Source: Bacteroidia bacterium (GTDB lineage Bacteria; Bacteroidota; Bacteroidia; AKYH767-A; OLB10). Taken from it: a DNA stretch of 64,000 nt. The stretch lies in NCBI GenBank assembly GCA_016788065.1, contig JAEUTI010000051.1:108000-171999 (forward strand), given 5' to 3'. The notes below the pieces were generated by a model. It was not told the DNA's origin. It was given only the letters and a program-made list of their open reading frames with translations, and made no database searches. Positions within the stretch are counted from its first letter, which is position 1, and every line of letters starts with the position of its first letter. This document shows, piece by piece, positions 26,450 to 36,857 of the stretch. Both the position numbers and the translations under genes were made by a program.

Positions 26450-26739
26450 TAAATACTACTTAAGTGGTACAAGTTGCAAAGGCTTTCATTTTGAATTAAT
26501 TAGAAGCATAAAATCCATACGAATTATACGTCAACGCTTAGTTGATTTCTCAGAATGAACGCAAAACCAACTAATTGCCAAAACTTCACATTGAATTATT
26601 TATCAAGCACTTACAAATTGTCTGGTTATTGTAATTGCTGTTTGCAATGAACTGCATTATTATATTGTCGGTTTAGGGGGATACTGTTACTTTGGGACTC
26701 TGCCGGATAATGTCTAATTTAGTCCGAAATTTAAAATTC

Positions 26740-27720
26740 ATGACTTTAAAGGATCAGAAAATCCTCGTTATTGGAGGGGCCGGATTCATTGGCTCTTTTG
26801 TTGTTAAAGAATTGCTGAAGCATCCCGTGCAACAGGTAATTATCTATGATAATTTTACCAGAGGCAAAATGGAAAACATCCATGAATCGCTAACCGATAC
26901 TCGCTGTTCCGTGTATCCTTATGGCGGAGATATTCGCGATATCGATATTCTAAATAAAGCAATGGAGGGAATCGATTATGTATTCCATCTATCTGCAATG
27001 TGGCTATTGCATTGCAAAGATTTTCCTCGCACAGCATTTGAAGTGAATATTGCAGGTACATTCAATGTGCTGGAAGCATGTGTTGCCAATAAAGTTAAGA
27101 AATTAATTTATTCTTCTTCAGCATCTGTTTACGGCGATGCGGTAGAAGTTCCCATGCCCGAAACACACCCTTTCAACAATAAGAATTTTTATGGTGCAAC
27201 TAAAATTGCCGGTGAAGCGATGTGCACTGCTTACAATGATCGTTACGGTCTGGAAGTAATAGGACTTCGCTATATGAATGTGTATGGTCCGGGCCAAGAT
27301 CAGCATGCTGCATATACCGGTGTTATTCCTATTATGCTGAATAAAATTGAAGCGGGAGATGCTCCGGTAATTAATGGTGACGGATCTCAGGCGTACGATT
27401 TTATTTATGTTGAAGATGTTGCCAGATGTAATGTAAATGCATTGTTAAGTCCTGTAAAACTTGGTTTTTATAATGTAGGCACCGAAGTACAAACCAGCAT
27501 TAAACAACTATGCGACCTTATTCTTCAGTTAAAAAATTCAGGCCTGAAAGTAATCTACAAACCTTATAGTGCCGATGATGCCAGAGCATTGGTTCAAAAC
27601 CGGATTGGTTCTGCTGTGAAAGCTCGTGAAGAAATTAATTTTCAATTTAGTTATTCTCTGAAAGAGGGATTGTCTAAATTAATTGAGTGGCGAAAGTCTA
27701 CCGGAGTAGATAAAAATTAA
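26740..27720 (+). CDS. NAD-dependent sugar epimerase/dehydratase (extended SDR)
   Basis: A 326-residue enzyme from ATG 26740; in-frame starts at 26692 and 26710 would add a non-conserved extension. The NAD loop is GGAGFIGS close to the N-terminus, the active pair is Tyr151 and Lys155 in FYGATK, and SSSASVYGDA supplies the catalytic Ser. Family members interconvert or dehydrate nucleotide sugars. It opens a seven-gene plus-strand run with gaps of 39 nt or less, so it is the probable first gene of a glycan biosynthesis operon. The precise sugar is unknown. Confidence 0.9.
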   Translation: MTLKDQKILVIGGAGFIGSFVVKELLKHPVQQVIIYDNFTRGKMENIHESLTDTRCSVYPYGGDIRDIDILNKAMEGIDYVFHLSAMWLLHCKDFPRTAFEVNIAGTFNVLEACVANKVKKLIYSSSASVYGDAVEVPMPETHPFNNKNFYGATKIAGEAMCTAYNDRYGLEVIGLRYMNVYGPGQDQHAAYTGVIPIMLNKIEAGDAPVINGDGSQAYDFIYVEDVARCNVNALLSPVKLGFYNVGTEVQTSIKQLCDLILQLKNSGLKVIYKPYSADDARALVQNRIGSAVKAREEINFQFSYSLKEGLSKLIEWRKSTGVDKN

Positions 27721-27740
27721 TATTTCAGATATCAATTATT

Positions 27741-29636
27741 GTGTGCGGGATTAGTGGAATTTACCGGAAACCCGGGAAAGAAGTCAGTTTTGAATTACTG
27801 AAAAAAATGACGGATGTACTTGCTCATCGGGGACCTGATGGGGAAGGGCAATTCGTCAGGGATAATATTGGTTTTGGTCACCGCCGGCTCTCTATCATTG
27901 ATTTATCAGATGCCGGCAAACAACCAATGCATTCCTCTGATGGAAATATAACCATTACCTATAACGGAGAAATTTACAATTTTAAAGAATTACGTCTCGA
28001 GCTAGAAAAACTTGGACACCATTTTCGTTCTAAAACAGATACAGAAGTAATTATTGCAGGATACCAACAGTGGGGCGAAGGCATCATCCCAAAACTGAAT
28101 GGTATGTTTGCTTTCGGATTGTGGGATCATTCCAGAAGAAAACTAATTATAACACGCGATCGATTCGGAATTAAACCACTTTATGTCTGGATCAGAAAAG
28201 ACGAAGTGGTATTTGCTTCCGAAATAAAAGCCATTTTAGTTCATCCTGAATACAAAACAACTGTAAATCCGGAAGCACTGAATGAATATTTTACGTTTCA
28301 AAATCTATTTAAATTTCATACACTTTTCAAGGATATTCAACTATTAGCTCCTGCAAGAGTCATATCATTTGATGAATCTTTAAATTTATCCGAATATTCC
28401 TATTGGGATTACGATTTCACTAACCGTGATTCATCAATTTCCGAAAAGGAAGCCACCGAAAAAACTTTGTTTCTGTTTGAACAAGCAGTTAACAGGCAAT
28501 TAGTTTCAGATGTTCCGGTTGGAAGCTATTTGAGTGGCGGCATGGATTCAGGATCTATCGTCGGTGTTGCCTCCCGTTCGATTCCTCGAATTTCCACTTT
28601 TACCTGTGGTTTCGATATGTCGGCAACTACCGGAAGAGAGGCGAACTTTGATGAAAGGCGCGATGCTGAACTTATGGCCAGCTTCTTTAAAACCGAACAT
28701 TTTGAACAGGTGATCAATGCAGGCGATCTTGCATGGTCAATGCCGCGCTTAATCTATCATCTGGAAGATTTAAGAGTAGGAATGTCTTATCCTAACTACT
28801 ACATTTCTCGTTTAGCTTCGCGCTTTGTGAAGGTTTGTTTAAGTGGTGCCGGTGGTGATGAATTATACGGCGGCTATCCCTGGAGATACTATCATGTATT
28901 TAAATCACTCGATAGCAATTCGTTCTTTAAAGATTATTACAGCTTCTGGCAGCGACTGGTCGCAGATGAAGAAAAAAAGGAACTATTTACAAGCAATACT
29001 TATAACAGTATTAAAGATGTAAACAGCAGCTTCGAAGTTTTCAGTAAAGTATTTACATATAATAAGAACTTACAATATAATACTCCGGAAGATCATATTG
29101 CAAACAGTCTGTACTTTGAAGCCAAAACCTTTCTTCCTGCACTGTTCATTGTAGGCGACAAACTTGGGATGGCAAGTTCCCTAGAAGAGCGATTCCCCTT
29201 TATGGATAATGATCTGGTAGATTTTGCCCAAAAAATTCCTATTAAATACAAACTGGGCAATTTGGAGCAAATGAAGCGTATTGATGAAAATGAATTGGGC
29301 AAGCTTCGAAAATTTCAATCACAATTTGATGACGGTAAAAATGTGCTTAGAAAAGCCATGAAGGAAATTTTGCCCTCCGAAATCCTTAATCGAAAGAAAC
29401 AAGGATTTTCAGCACCTGATGAATCATGGTATAGGGGTGAGAATCTGGCTTATGTAAAAGATTTACTTCTCAATAAAAATACGATCAGCTCAGAATTTAT
29501 CAATAAAAAATTCATTGAAAAAACCATTTATGAACATACTGAAAAAAATGTAAATCACCGTTTGCTTATCTGGTCACTCTTAAGTTTTGAGTGGTGGTGC
29601 AAAATATTTTTGGATGGGTATAAGGTGGAAAAATGA
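27741..29636 (+). CDS. asnB: Asparagine synthase-like glutamine amidotransferase
   Basis: A 631-residue two-domain enzyme. The start is a GTG at 27741, fixed because Cys2 (CGISGIYRK) must be the N-terminal nucleophile of the glutaminase domain. The synthetase domain has the ATP pyrophosphatase loop SGGMDSG. Length agrees with the family (about 610-640). In glycan clusters such proteins often amidate sugar acids or serve modified-sugar formation instead of free asparagine synthesis; here it is 20 nt after an epimerase and 28 nt before another, which favours that reading. Housekeeping asparagine synthesis is not excluded. Confidence 0.92.
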   Translation: MCGISGIYRKPGKEVSFELLKKMTDVLAHRGPDGEGQFVRDNIGFGHRRLSIIDLSDAGKQPMHSSDGNITITYNGEIYNFKELRLELEKLGHHFRSKTDTEVIIAGYQQWGEGIIPKLNGMFAFGLWDHSRRKLIITRDRFGIKPLYVWIRKDEVVFASEIKAILVHPEYKTTVNPEALNEYFTFQNLFKFHTLFKDIQLLAPARVISFDESLNLSEYSYWDYDFTNRDSSISEKEATEKTLFLFEQAVNRQLVSDVPVGSYLSGGMDSGSIVGVASRSIPRISTFTCGFDMSATTGREANFDERRDAELMASFFKTEHFEQVINAGDLAWSMPRLIYHLEDLRVGMSYPNYYISRLASRFVKVCLSGAGGDELYGGYPWRYYHVFKSLDSNSFFKDYYSFWQRLVADEEKKELFTSNTYNSIKDVNSSFEVFSKVFTYNKNLQYNTPEDHIANSLYFEAKTFLPALFIVGDKLGMASSLEERFPFMDNDLVDFAQKIPIKYKLGNLEQMKRIDENELGKLRKFQSQFDDGKNVLRKAMKEILPSEILNRKKQGFSAPDESWYRGENLAYVKDLLLNKNTISSEFINKKFIEKTIYEHTEKNVNHRLLIWSLLSFEWWCKIFLDGYKVEK

Positions 29637-29664
29637 TTGAGATAAATGCAACAGACCTAAGAAT

Positions 29665-30540
29665 ATGAAAATTTTAATAACGGGAGCAAAAGGATTTTTA
29701 GGCTCGGCATTTGTCAATGAATTGGCCAAGGCAGGTAAGCATGAAATTATAGCTCTGGTAAAAGATGCGGGCCAGCATTACGATGCTGTGAAGTATATTT
29801 CAGCAGATCTGTCCAATTCCTCCTTTACTGATAATATTCCCGGAACTGCAGATTGTGTAATTTATCTGGCACAATCAAATCAATACAGAAACTTCCCATC
29901 AGGTGCACCTGATATGTTTGCCGTAAATACAGCAGCTGTAGCATCCCTTCTCGATTGGTCTTCAAAAAATGGAGTAAAAAAATTCATTTATGCATCAACC
30001 GGTAATGTGTATGAACCCCGCCAAGAGCTTCTGAAAGAAACTCACTCAACCAGACCAAATTCTTTCTATGCGGCATCGAAGCTCAGTGCAGAATTGCTCG
30101 TGCAATCTTATTCAGGAACTTTCGATACAATTGTTTTAAGAGTATTTTCACTATACGGTCCGGGACAACAAGGGATGATGATTCCCGGCATCATTCAAAA
30201 AATATACAACTCAGACCCAATTGCTCTGGCTGAAAATGCAGGCATTTATCTTACACCATTGTATATTGCAGACGCTGTTAAGATGTTGACCCTAATAAGT
30301 GAACAACCGGTTTCATCAGGAATTTACAATTTTAGTGGCTCTCAAACTGCTTCACTGATGGACATCGTTAAAATATTATCTGATAAAATTGGAATAAACC
30401 CCAGCCTGACTATCACTCAGAATGCACCTGCTTGGCTAGCAGGAGATGGAAGTAAACTATACCAATCCATTAATTTCAAACCTGAAACGACATTAAAAGA
30501 AGGTTTATCTTTAACTATAGACCAATATAAACATGACTGA
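29665..30540 (+). CDS. NAD-dependent epimerase/dehydratase (extended SDR)
   Basis: A 291-residue extended SDR. The cofactor loop is GAKGFLGS (residues 7-14), the Ser/Tyr/Lys triad appears in YASTGNVYEP and FYAASKLSAE, and VLRVFSLYGPGQQGMM follows as in nucleotide-sugar epimerases. It is slightly short for the family. It overlaps the next gene by 8 nt, showing coupling. With the epimerase at 26740 it may prepare a nucleotide sugar for the glycosyltransferase encoded downstream. Confidence 0.88.
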   Translation: MKILITGAKGFLGSAFVNELAKAGKHEIIALVKDAGQHYDAVKYISADLSNSSFTDNIPGTADCVIYLAQSNQYRNFPSGAPDMFAVNTAAVASLLDWSSKNGVKKFIYASTGNVYEPRQELLKETHSTRPNSFYAASKLSAELLVQSYSGTFDTIVLRVFSLYGPGQQGMMIPGIIQKIYNSDPIALAENAGIYLTPLYIADAVKMLTLISEQPVSSGIYNFSGSQTASLMDIVKILSDKIGINPSLTITQNAPAWLAGDGSKLYQSINFKPETTLKEGLSLTIDQYKHD

Positions 30541-31411
30541 TACAAATACTGCACAAAGTTTTAGCGATAAATGGAATAACAATCCGAACCTTGCATTTGA
30601 AGAAACGTTACGCGAAGGTTCAGAAATATTCAACTGGATTCTCAACCGTAACGGTTTTGCCGATGGCAATGAATTACGTTCATTCTTAGCAACAAAAAAA
30701 CACATTTTAGATGCCGGATGCGGAAACGGCCGGGTTACGGCATTGCTGCAGCGCTATGCGCCTTCAGAGTCGGAATTGACAGGTATTGATCTGGTTTCAG
30801 CTGATGTTGCAACTGAAAACCTGAAGAACCTCAGCAATGTATCGGTTCATCAAAAAGATTTATTGGGAGACCTCAGCGACCTTGGTTCGTTCGATTTCAT
30901 ATATTCACAGGAGGTATTACACCATACAAAGAATCCGGTTGGTGCTTTCAATAATCTCGTAAGCATACTTGCCAATGGAGGTGAAATTGCAATATATGTG
31001 TATAAAATCAAAGCTCCTATAAGAGAGTATACCGATGATTACATCAGAAATGCCATTATAGATTTGCCATACGATAAAGCAATGGATGTTTGCAGAAAAA
31101 TTACCGAACTTAGCAAGACACTTAGTGAACTTCAGATAAAAGTTAAAACTCCGGCTATAGAAGTACTCGACATTCCTGAAGGAGAATATGATATCCAGCG
31201 ATTTATTTATCATTTCTTCATGAAGTGTTTTTGGAACAACAATCTATCGTTCGAGGAAAATGCTGCTATCAATTACGACTGGTATCATCCACAGGATTGT
31301 TCGCGACATTCATTGGAAGAAATAAGAAAATGGTTTAAGGATGCCGGACTCAAAATCACACACGAGTTTGTGGATTTTTACGGAATAACCATGCGGGGGA
31401 TTAAAGCTTAA
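30533..31411 (+). CDS. Class I SAM-dependent methyltransferase in glycan operon
   Basis: A 292-residue methyltransferase with motif I ILDAGCGNGRVTALL (about residues 55-69), acidic TGIDLVS and the FIYSQEVLHHTKNP region typical of type-11/25 methyltransferases. A C-terminal 100-residue extension follows the fold. Its place between an epimerase (8-nt overlap) and a glycosyltransferase suggests methylation of a sugar or glycolipid intermediate. The substrate cannot be read from sequence. Confidence 0.87.
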   Translation: MTDTNTAQSFSDKWNNNPNLAFEETLREGSEIFNWILNRNGFADGNELRSFLATKKHILDAGCGNGRVTALLQRYAPSESELTGIDLVSADVATENLKNLSNVSVHQKDLLGDLSDLGSFDFIYSQEVLHHTKNPVGAFNNLVSILANGGEIAIYVYKIKAPIREYTDDYIRNAIIDLPYDKAMDVCRKITELSKTLSELQIKVKTPAIEVLDIPEGEYDIQRFIYHFFMKCFWNNNLSFEENAAINYDWYHPQDCSRHSLEEIRKWFKDAGLKITHEFVDFYGITMRGIKA

Positions 31412-31450
31412 GAGACTGCATATCATTTCTATTCCAAAAATAATATCATA

Positions 31451-32506
31451 ATGAAAGTTCTTCACCTGCCAACCAATATTGCTTCCATGCCTGCCATCAC
31501 GGTAAAGGCACTGAATCAGGCGGGGCATGAAGCAAAAGGATTGATATTGGACAGTACCATCATGCAATCGAGTGACGGCATGGAAGTTTATAATTTCAAG
31601 AAAGGCAGTCTGACAAAATATGTCACTATTGCCAAATGGTATGCTCGTTTCTATGAACTTGCAAAGTGGGCTGATGTAATACACTGGTGCGGAAGTTTCA
31701 GTAATCCTCTACTTTCAATTACCCTTCCGGTAATTAAAAGACTTCACAAACCGGCTGTTGTAGAGTTTGTTGGTTCCGACATAAGAAATCCCGAAATTGA
31801 ATTTGCCGACAACCCTTACTACAAAGCTGTTTTTAATAATGGCTATGAATACCCTTATGAAAGCGCTGAAAACTCAAAGTCCACTCAGTTGAAATTTGCC
31901 CGGGCCGGATTTGATGTAATTGCAATGCCGGGAATGGGGCAATATATCGACAAAAACATCTTTCCGAACCCATATAAAGTCTTCCAACGAATTGATACTT
32001 CTAAATTTGAATTTTCACCGCCTAAATCCGAAAATAAAAGACCACTGATTGTTCATGCTCCGACGGCACCGGTAGGAAAAGGAACTATTTATATTGAAAA
32101 GGCTATTGAAAACTTAAGAAAAAATCATAACTTTGATTTTGTTCTCATAAAGAACATGAAACACAATGAAGCGCTTGAAAATATAAAGAAATGTGATTTG
32201 TATATTGATCAACTAATATCTGGAAATTATGGAATGGCTGCCATGGAAGCGATGGCATTTGGGAAACCGGTAATTTCATTCATGAAGGATTCTGTATTAA
32301 TCAATGAATTTCCAAATGATTGCCCTATAATTAATGCGAATCCATCGAATATTGAATCAGTAATTCAAACAATTCTTTCAAATAAATCCATTCTTATTGA
32401 AACTGGAGTAAAATCAAGAAATTACATACTTAAGTACCATGAGATAAATAATGTAATACCAATTTTACTCGACACTTACTCAAATATTATTCGCGAAAAT
32501 AAATGA
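31451..32506 (+). CDS. GT-B glycosyltransferase (GT4-like)
   Basis: A 351-residue GT-B fold protein. The N-terminal half carries LHLPTNIASMPAITVKALNQAGHEAKG, the C-terminal half the nucleotide-sugar binding region IVHAPTAPVGKGTIYIEKAI and a donor-binding GNYGMAAMEAMAFGKPVISF, the E-x7-E-like motif of GT4 enzymes. No membrane helices, so it acts at the cytoplasmic face. It overlaps the deacetylase gene by 4 nt (ATGA). The donor and acceptor are unknown. Confidence 0.85.
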   Translation: MKVLHLPTNIASMPAITVKALNQAGHEAKGLILDSTIMQSSDGMEVYNFKKGSLTKYVTIAKWYARFYELAKWADVIHWCGSFSNPLLSITLPVIKRLHKPAVVEFVGSDIRNPEIEFADNPYYKAVFNNGYEYPYESAENSKSTQLKFARAGFDVIAMPGMGQYIDKNIFPNPYKVFQRIDTSKFEFSPPKSENKRPLIVHAPTAPVGKGTIYIEKAIENLRKNHNFDFVLIKNMKHNEALENIKKCDLYIDQLISGNYGMAAMEAMAFGKPVISFMKDSVLINEFPNDCPIINANPSNIESVIQTILSNKSILIETGVKSRNYILKYHEINNVIPILLDTYSNIIRENK

Positions 32507-33252
32507 CGAATTCTACAAAATATCATTTTTCAGATTTCACCAGAGAAAACTACAGGAAGTTGTTACGTTTGGCGAAATCGAAATATAATTTCAGTCAATT
32601 TACAGAATCACAAATTGCAGATGGCAGCATTTTATGGAGGCATGACGTTGATTACTCTCCACAATCAGCTTTGAAGCTTGCTGAAATTGAAAGTCAAGAA
32701 GGAATAAAATCCACCTTTTTTGTCCTCTTTCATAGTGAATTCTATAATCTGTTGGAAAAAGTGAATATCGACTGTTTCAAAAACATTTCTAAATTAGGCC
32801 ATGAAATTGGGCTTCATTTTGATGCATCTTTCTTCAATGTTCAGGATATCACAAGTCTTGAAAAGTATTTAAATATTGAATCTACATTTCTTGGTGAAAT
32901 ACTAAATGAAAAAATTAAGGCTTTTTCATTTCACAACCCATTCGAATTCGAGTTAGGATGCAATGAAAATACTTACGCAGGCTTAATAAACACTTACGCT
33001 AAAAGATTTCATAAAGAAATCGGATATTGTAGCGACTCAAACGGCTATTGGCGCCATAAAAGATTAGAAGATGTTTTAACTGAAGGAGAATTCAGATCAT
33101 TACAAGTTCTTACCCATCCCGAATGGTGGCAAGATGAAATTCTTTCACCAAAACAGCGTGTACTGAGATGTATTGAAGGACGTTCTGAAAATGTAATCAC
33201 CAATTATGAAAATTTCTTGAAGTTACATGGTCGATCAGATATTGATTGGTAA
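32503..33252 (+). CDS. Polysaccharide deacetylase-like protein
   Basis: A 249-residue protein of the polysaccharide deacetylase fold group. [11 protein letters not shown] (residues 43-53) gives the metal-binding/catalytic acids, and [11 protein letters not shown] provides paired His residues, the counterpart of the HxxxH motif. Later motifs include [10 protein letters not shown] and VLTHPEWWQ. No signal peptide is visible, so it probably acts on a cytoplasmic sugar-lipid or nucleotide sugar, not on exported polymer. N-deacetylation next to an LpxD-like N-acyltransferase suggests an acyl exchange on an amino sugar, which is inference. Confidence 0.8.
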   Translation: MTNSTKYHFSDFTRENYRKLLRLAKSKYNFSQFTESQIADGSILWRHDVDYSPQSALKLAEIESQEGIKSTFFVLFHSEFYNLLEKVNIDCFKNISKLGHEIGLHFDASFFNVQDITSLEKYLNIESTFLGEILNEKIKAFSFHNPFEFELGCNENTYAGLINTYAKRFHKEIGYCSDSNGYWRHKRLEDVLTEGEFRSLQVLTHPEWWQDEILSPKQRVLRCIEGRSENVITNYENFLKLHGRSDIDW

Positions 33253-33263
33253 ATAAAAAATAT

Positions 33264-34196
33264 ATGCAGAATTTTTCAATAAAAGACTTAAAAAATACAC
33301 TCGGCGAAAACATACAATTCGCAGGAGATAGATCTGATATCACTTTCGTCAATGCAAAATCTATTTTTGATGCTGACTCAAATTCACTTACATGGATTTC
33401 ATCAAGTAGGAATGATAAAGATGTATTGATCAAAAACTCCACTGCATCAATTATTATTTGTGATGATAAAATCGATACTGCTAAGTTTAAGAACAAATGT
33501 TTTGTAATAGTTGAAAATCCAAGATTAGCATTTTTGCGAATCATTAAATCTCTTTTTTCTAATTTACCTGCATGGGGAATTCATCCAACTGCCTACATCC
33601 ACCCGGAAGCAATAGTAAATAAAAATTCGCATATTGGGCCATTCACATACATAGGTAAATGTGAAATAAATGAAGGGTGCATAATTTATGGCCACAATTA
33701 CATTTATGACAATGTTAAAATTGGGAAAAACGTAATTATTCATGCTGGAACTGTTATCGGAGCAGATGGATTTGGATATGAAAAAAATACAGACGGAGAA
33801 TTAGAAAAATTTCCCCACATTGGTGGTGTCATTATTGAGGACGATGTTGAAATAGGGTCAAACACGTGCATAGACCGAGGCACCTTAGGAAATACCCAAA
33901 TAGGCTATGGAGCAAAAATCGATAATCTTGTTCACATTGCTCATAACGTTATCATAGGTAAGCATACTGCAGTAATTGCAAATTCTATGATTGGAGGAAG
34001 CACTAAAATAGGTGATTATTCATGGATTGCGCCTTCTGCTTCACTCAGAGACACTATTCAAATTGGCAACAAAGTAACAGTTGGTGTTGCAGCTGTTGTC
34101 ACAAAAAGTATTCCAGACAATGAAACATGGACAGGCAATCCCGCTAAACCACTTGACGAATTTTTAGAAATCCAAAAGAAAATAAAGAACCTTTAA
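33264..34196 (+). CDS. LpxD-like hexapeptide acyltransferase
   Basis: A 310-residue protein from ATG 33264; a TTG at 33246 overlaps the previous gene and is less likely. The N-terminal uridine-binding-like domain (1-100) and the left-handed beta helix of hexapeptide repeats (about 105-290) match Lpx[28 protein letters not shown] and [12 protein letters not shown], with the catalytic His in IAHNV, are present. LpxD adds a 3-hydroxyacyl chain to UDP-acyl-glucosamine. Its place at the end of a glycan operon next to a deacetylase, away from other lipid A genes, suggests a specialised paralogue. Confidence 0.85.
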   Translation: MQNFSIKDLKNTLGENIQFAGDRSDITFVNAKSIFDADSNSLTWISSSRNDKDVLIKNSTASIIICDDKIDTAKFKNKCFVIVENPRLAFLRIIKSLFSNLPAWGIHPTAYIHPEAIVNKNSHIGPFTYIGKCEINEGCIIYGHNYIYDNVKIGKNVIIHAGTVIGADGFGYEKNTDGELEKFPHIGGVIIEDDVEIGSNTCIDRGTLGNTQIGYGAKIDNLVHIAHNVIIGKHTAVIANSMIGGSTKIGDYSWIAPSASLRDTIQIGNKVTVGVAAVVTKSIPDNETWTGNPAKPLDEFLEIQKKIKNL

Positions 34197-34629
34197 TATT
34201 AGAAATTATTTTTTAGCTTACAAATCGTTCATTATAAAAAATAATGGCTACTTTTTGAAATATTTCATATGTATAAATTCCTGTTTTATTATTTTCTCTT
34301 AACCTGAAAATTATATTGGAATTGATATTTGGCCTGAGGATATCTTTCTACCATTTTGAACAAATAGAGTAAATTTACATGGCACCTGGAAGTGCATGCA
34401 CATTCGAATTATAGACTCCAAACTGCCCGACTTATTGCAGAATCGCATGGCAATTTTATTTCTGGAAAAGGAATCACACACAATAAATATGAGGAAATCG
34501 TTTTGTGCTAAATTGTGTTAAAAATAATCCATCATCCAATTAAAAAATCAAACTACCAAATCACTCTAAAATAAAAAAGTCCCTGCCGTTGAGTGGCAGG
34601 GACTTCCTTTTAATAGAGTCATTAGCTTA
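34197..34629. other. Intergenic region, 433 bp, with a possible gene remnant
   Basis: A+T-rich region between the glycan operon and a minus-strand T9SS gene. A strong hairpin lies at 34577-34605. Between about 34372 and 34512 the plus strand can be read without stop for about 46 codons, with no start codon (fragments HLEVHAHSNYRLQT and AESHGNFISGKGI); it may be a degraded gene tail. Nothing else is recognised. Confidence 0.5.
34577..34605 (-). terminator. Intrinsic terminator of the Omp28-like gene
   Basis: An 11-bp perfect stem (AAGTCCCTGCC with complement) and a 7-nt loop. On the minus strand it is followed by six T residues, 25 nt after the stop at 34630. It may also stop read-through of the glycan operon. 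Confidence 0.9.
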
Positions 34630-36681
34630 TCACTTCACCACCACAATCCGTTTTACAAACGAATTGTTCTTGCTGTCGCTGACAGCCAGGTGGTATAATC
34701 CGCCTGCAAGAGTACTCACATCAAATTTCTCGATGGTTGTTCCTGCAGCAGCAGTAATGTTACGAACTTCAATGGTGCGACCTGATGCATCCATCAATTG
34801 AATTTTAAGTTTTTCAGTATTATTCAATGCGATTTCCACAAAAGTGAAGTCCGTTGCGGGACTTGGATAAATGTCAATTGCATCAATAGTTTGATTCATG
34901 GTAAATATTCCTGTTGCAGATGTTTTAACCAGGTTAGCTGCCTGATAAACCTGCTTCGGATTAGAGGGTGATTCGATCCATGCCGTCATTGCCAGATCAC
35001 TGAACTCTTCAACAGAGTGTTCAATAGCATGATTGATCAGATTGGTTTGTCCGTTGGGCGGGAGTCGGTAATTGCCATTAAATGTATAAGCAACAGAAAC
35101 ACTATCCCATGTTCCTGCAGGAATGTTTTGTAGTGTTGTTCCCAATTCAGTAGGTAACATCTTTTTCATCACATTAAAAAATTCCGTTTCCTGATTTGTT
35201 TTCACATTCAGTTCTGTTCTTTTTTCAATAATTCCAACCTGCAAAATTGAACCTAAGGCATCAAACAATGGAGAATACCGAACTGTTGCCGACCATGTTC
35301 TTGCAATGGTATCTTCAGAATAAGTTCCATCAATCATGTATTGAGCAGGTACTGCACGTGCATCACTATACAACTGATAAGTAAATCCGTTTGAGTTGCC
35401 ATCCCAACCACCATCATTTTCCTGACGGGGAATAGAATTAATTCCATAATATGCACGTCTTGCCAAACCTTCATCTGTAGTGTAAGGGTCCCCGGTACCA
35501 GGAAAGTCCTGCTGAAACTTAATAACCACATGTTGTGATGGAGGAATAGTATCTATGATGTTGTGGAAATTGGTATTTCCGGGAAAGCAGGGAGGACAAG
35601 TTGAACTTGTAAAAATTTCAAACAATGGAGTACGTTGTACAAGTGCAGTTAATATGTTTAATGTTTTAGTTGCAACATCATTTGCAGTATTCTGATCAGG
35701 ATTACCGTTCAAATTAGATGCATAGGACTCAACGACGTATGATCCAGTTCCTGTTGAAACCCATGGAGTACTATGGGTGAAACTATAAGATGAAAATGGT
35801 GCTATGGAAACTCCGGTTACAACATCGGTTACCGGTGCACCACCGTTGATTGTATAGTTTAATGTCAATGATGTAATAGTAGTAGATCCAAAGTTGATAA
35901 GCGTACCTGTGATATCATTTGAACCTAATGTGAGATAAGGATAAGTGGTAATATCTAAAGTAGCTGCATCATAAGCTGGTTGCACACCATAGATAAATTC
36001 ATAGTAATTGTTGTCGGCGCGGGTTGGATCATTTGCACCCAACGTTCCGATGTTTGGCGAACCCGCAACAGGATATGCTGTTGTGCTGTTCAATTGAATA
36101 CCAAGCGACATATTCAACAATCCATTTGTACGCTGGTCAACAAGATAAATTTTGTTGCTTGTTTCTTCCAGGACAATCGACCAGTAAGTCCAGCCAGCTG
36201 TATTACCGGGAATAGAATACGATGTGAAGAAAATCCAGTACTGACGGTTTGGTGCAGTACCAAAAGTCTTTACAACTATATTATCGTTTGCACCAGTTGC
36301 CTGTAAACCCCAAACACAAACAGAGTTATTTGGGATTAATGCAGATGGTAACAGTTGAGATGCAGATGATGGTGGCGCTAAAGCAGTTGCAACATCAAAT
36401 GTTAAAATTCCTGTTGTTGAAATCTTATAGCTGGTAACCGGACTCCCATTAAAATCAAACGGGAAAGGAATAGTTTGGACAGCACTCCAAACAGGCGTAG
36501 CACTTGATCCCTGAATAGTGGTCCAGGTTGTTGCAAGTCCTCCACCTACCGGATACTCGTCATCATTATTTAATCCACCGGGATTGGTAGCAGGATCATT
36601 GGTATACGGAGCATAATAATATTGCGCCTGTACACTAATGCAAGCAAATAGCATTGCAATAAATAGTATAGATTTTTTCAT
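34630..36681 (-). CDS. Omp28-like secreted protein with CPPC motif, T9SS cargo
   Basis: A 683-residue protein from ATG 36681; a longer TTG start at 36732 adds 17 residues before the signal peptide and is rejected. Signal peptide MKKSILFIAMLFACISVQAQ. Residues 20-290 are a beta-sandwich region, then a CARDB-like domain. Residues 340-600 resemble Omp28 with a thioredoxin-like start FEIFTSSTCPPCFPG. The C-terminus (DIYPSPATDFTFVEI...RIVVVK) is a T9SS sorting domain. The CPPC pair could be redox active, but Omp28 proteins have no established enzyme role. It is divergent from the M43 protease genes. Confidence 0.87.
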   Translation of the reverse strand: MKKSILFIAMLFACISVQAQYYYAPYTNDPATNPGGLNNDDEYPVGGGLATTWTTIQGSSATPVWSAVQTIPFPFDFNGSPVTSYKISTTGILTFDVATALAPPSSASQLLPSALIPNNSVCVWGLQATGANDNIVVKTFGTAPNRQYWIFFTSYSIPGNTAGWTYWSIVLEETSNKIYLVDQRTNGLLNMSLGIQLNSTTAYPVAGSPNIGTLGANDPTRADNNYYEFIYGVQPAYDAATLDITTYPYLTLGSNDITGTLINFGSTTITSLTLNYTINGGAPVTDVVTGVSIAPFSSYSFTHSTPWVSTGTGSYVVESYASNLNGNPDQNTANDVATKTLNILTALVQRTPLFEIFTSSTCPPCFPGNTNFHNIIDTIPPSQHVVIKFQQDFPGTGDPYTTDEGLARRAYYGINSIPRQENDGGWDGNSNGFTYQLYSDARAVPAQYMIDGTYSEDTIARTWSATVRYSPLFDALGSILQVGIIEKRTELNVKTNQETEFFNVMKKMLPTELGTTLQNIPAGTWDSVSVAYTFNGNYRLPPNGQTNLINHAIEHSVEEFSDLAMTAWIESPSNPKQVYQAANLVKTSATGIFTMNQTIDAIDIYPSPATDFTFVEIALNNTEKLKIQLMDASGRTIEVRNITAAAGTTIEKFDVSTLAGGLYHLAVSDSKNNSFVKRIVVVK

Positions 36682-36701
36682 GGGTTGATTTATATTTATG
36701 A

Positions 36702-36732
36702 CGAATGTAATGCATTCTTTTTGAACAGCCAA
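36702..36732 (-). promoter_or_regulatory. Candidate promoter of the Omp28-like gene
   Basis: On the minus strand TTG (36732-36730), 20 nt, TACATTCG (36709-36702), one base off TAnnTTTG. The ATG follows 20 nt later. Confidence 0.4.
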
Positions 36733-36857
36733 GAAATGTCTAATTTACCAGATTATATGATTGACAGGCTATATTGCTATAATTAATTGATAAATAGCTA
36801 TTTAACCTCATTTCACCATCAATACAGATAGCTTTACCATCCCATGACAATGTGACC

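Noticed and set aside
26740..34196. Lipid A biosynthesis locus, suggested by the LpxD-like gene
   Set aside because: No lpxA, lpxB, lpxC or fabZ is adjacent; the neighbours are surface-glycan genes.
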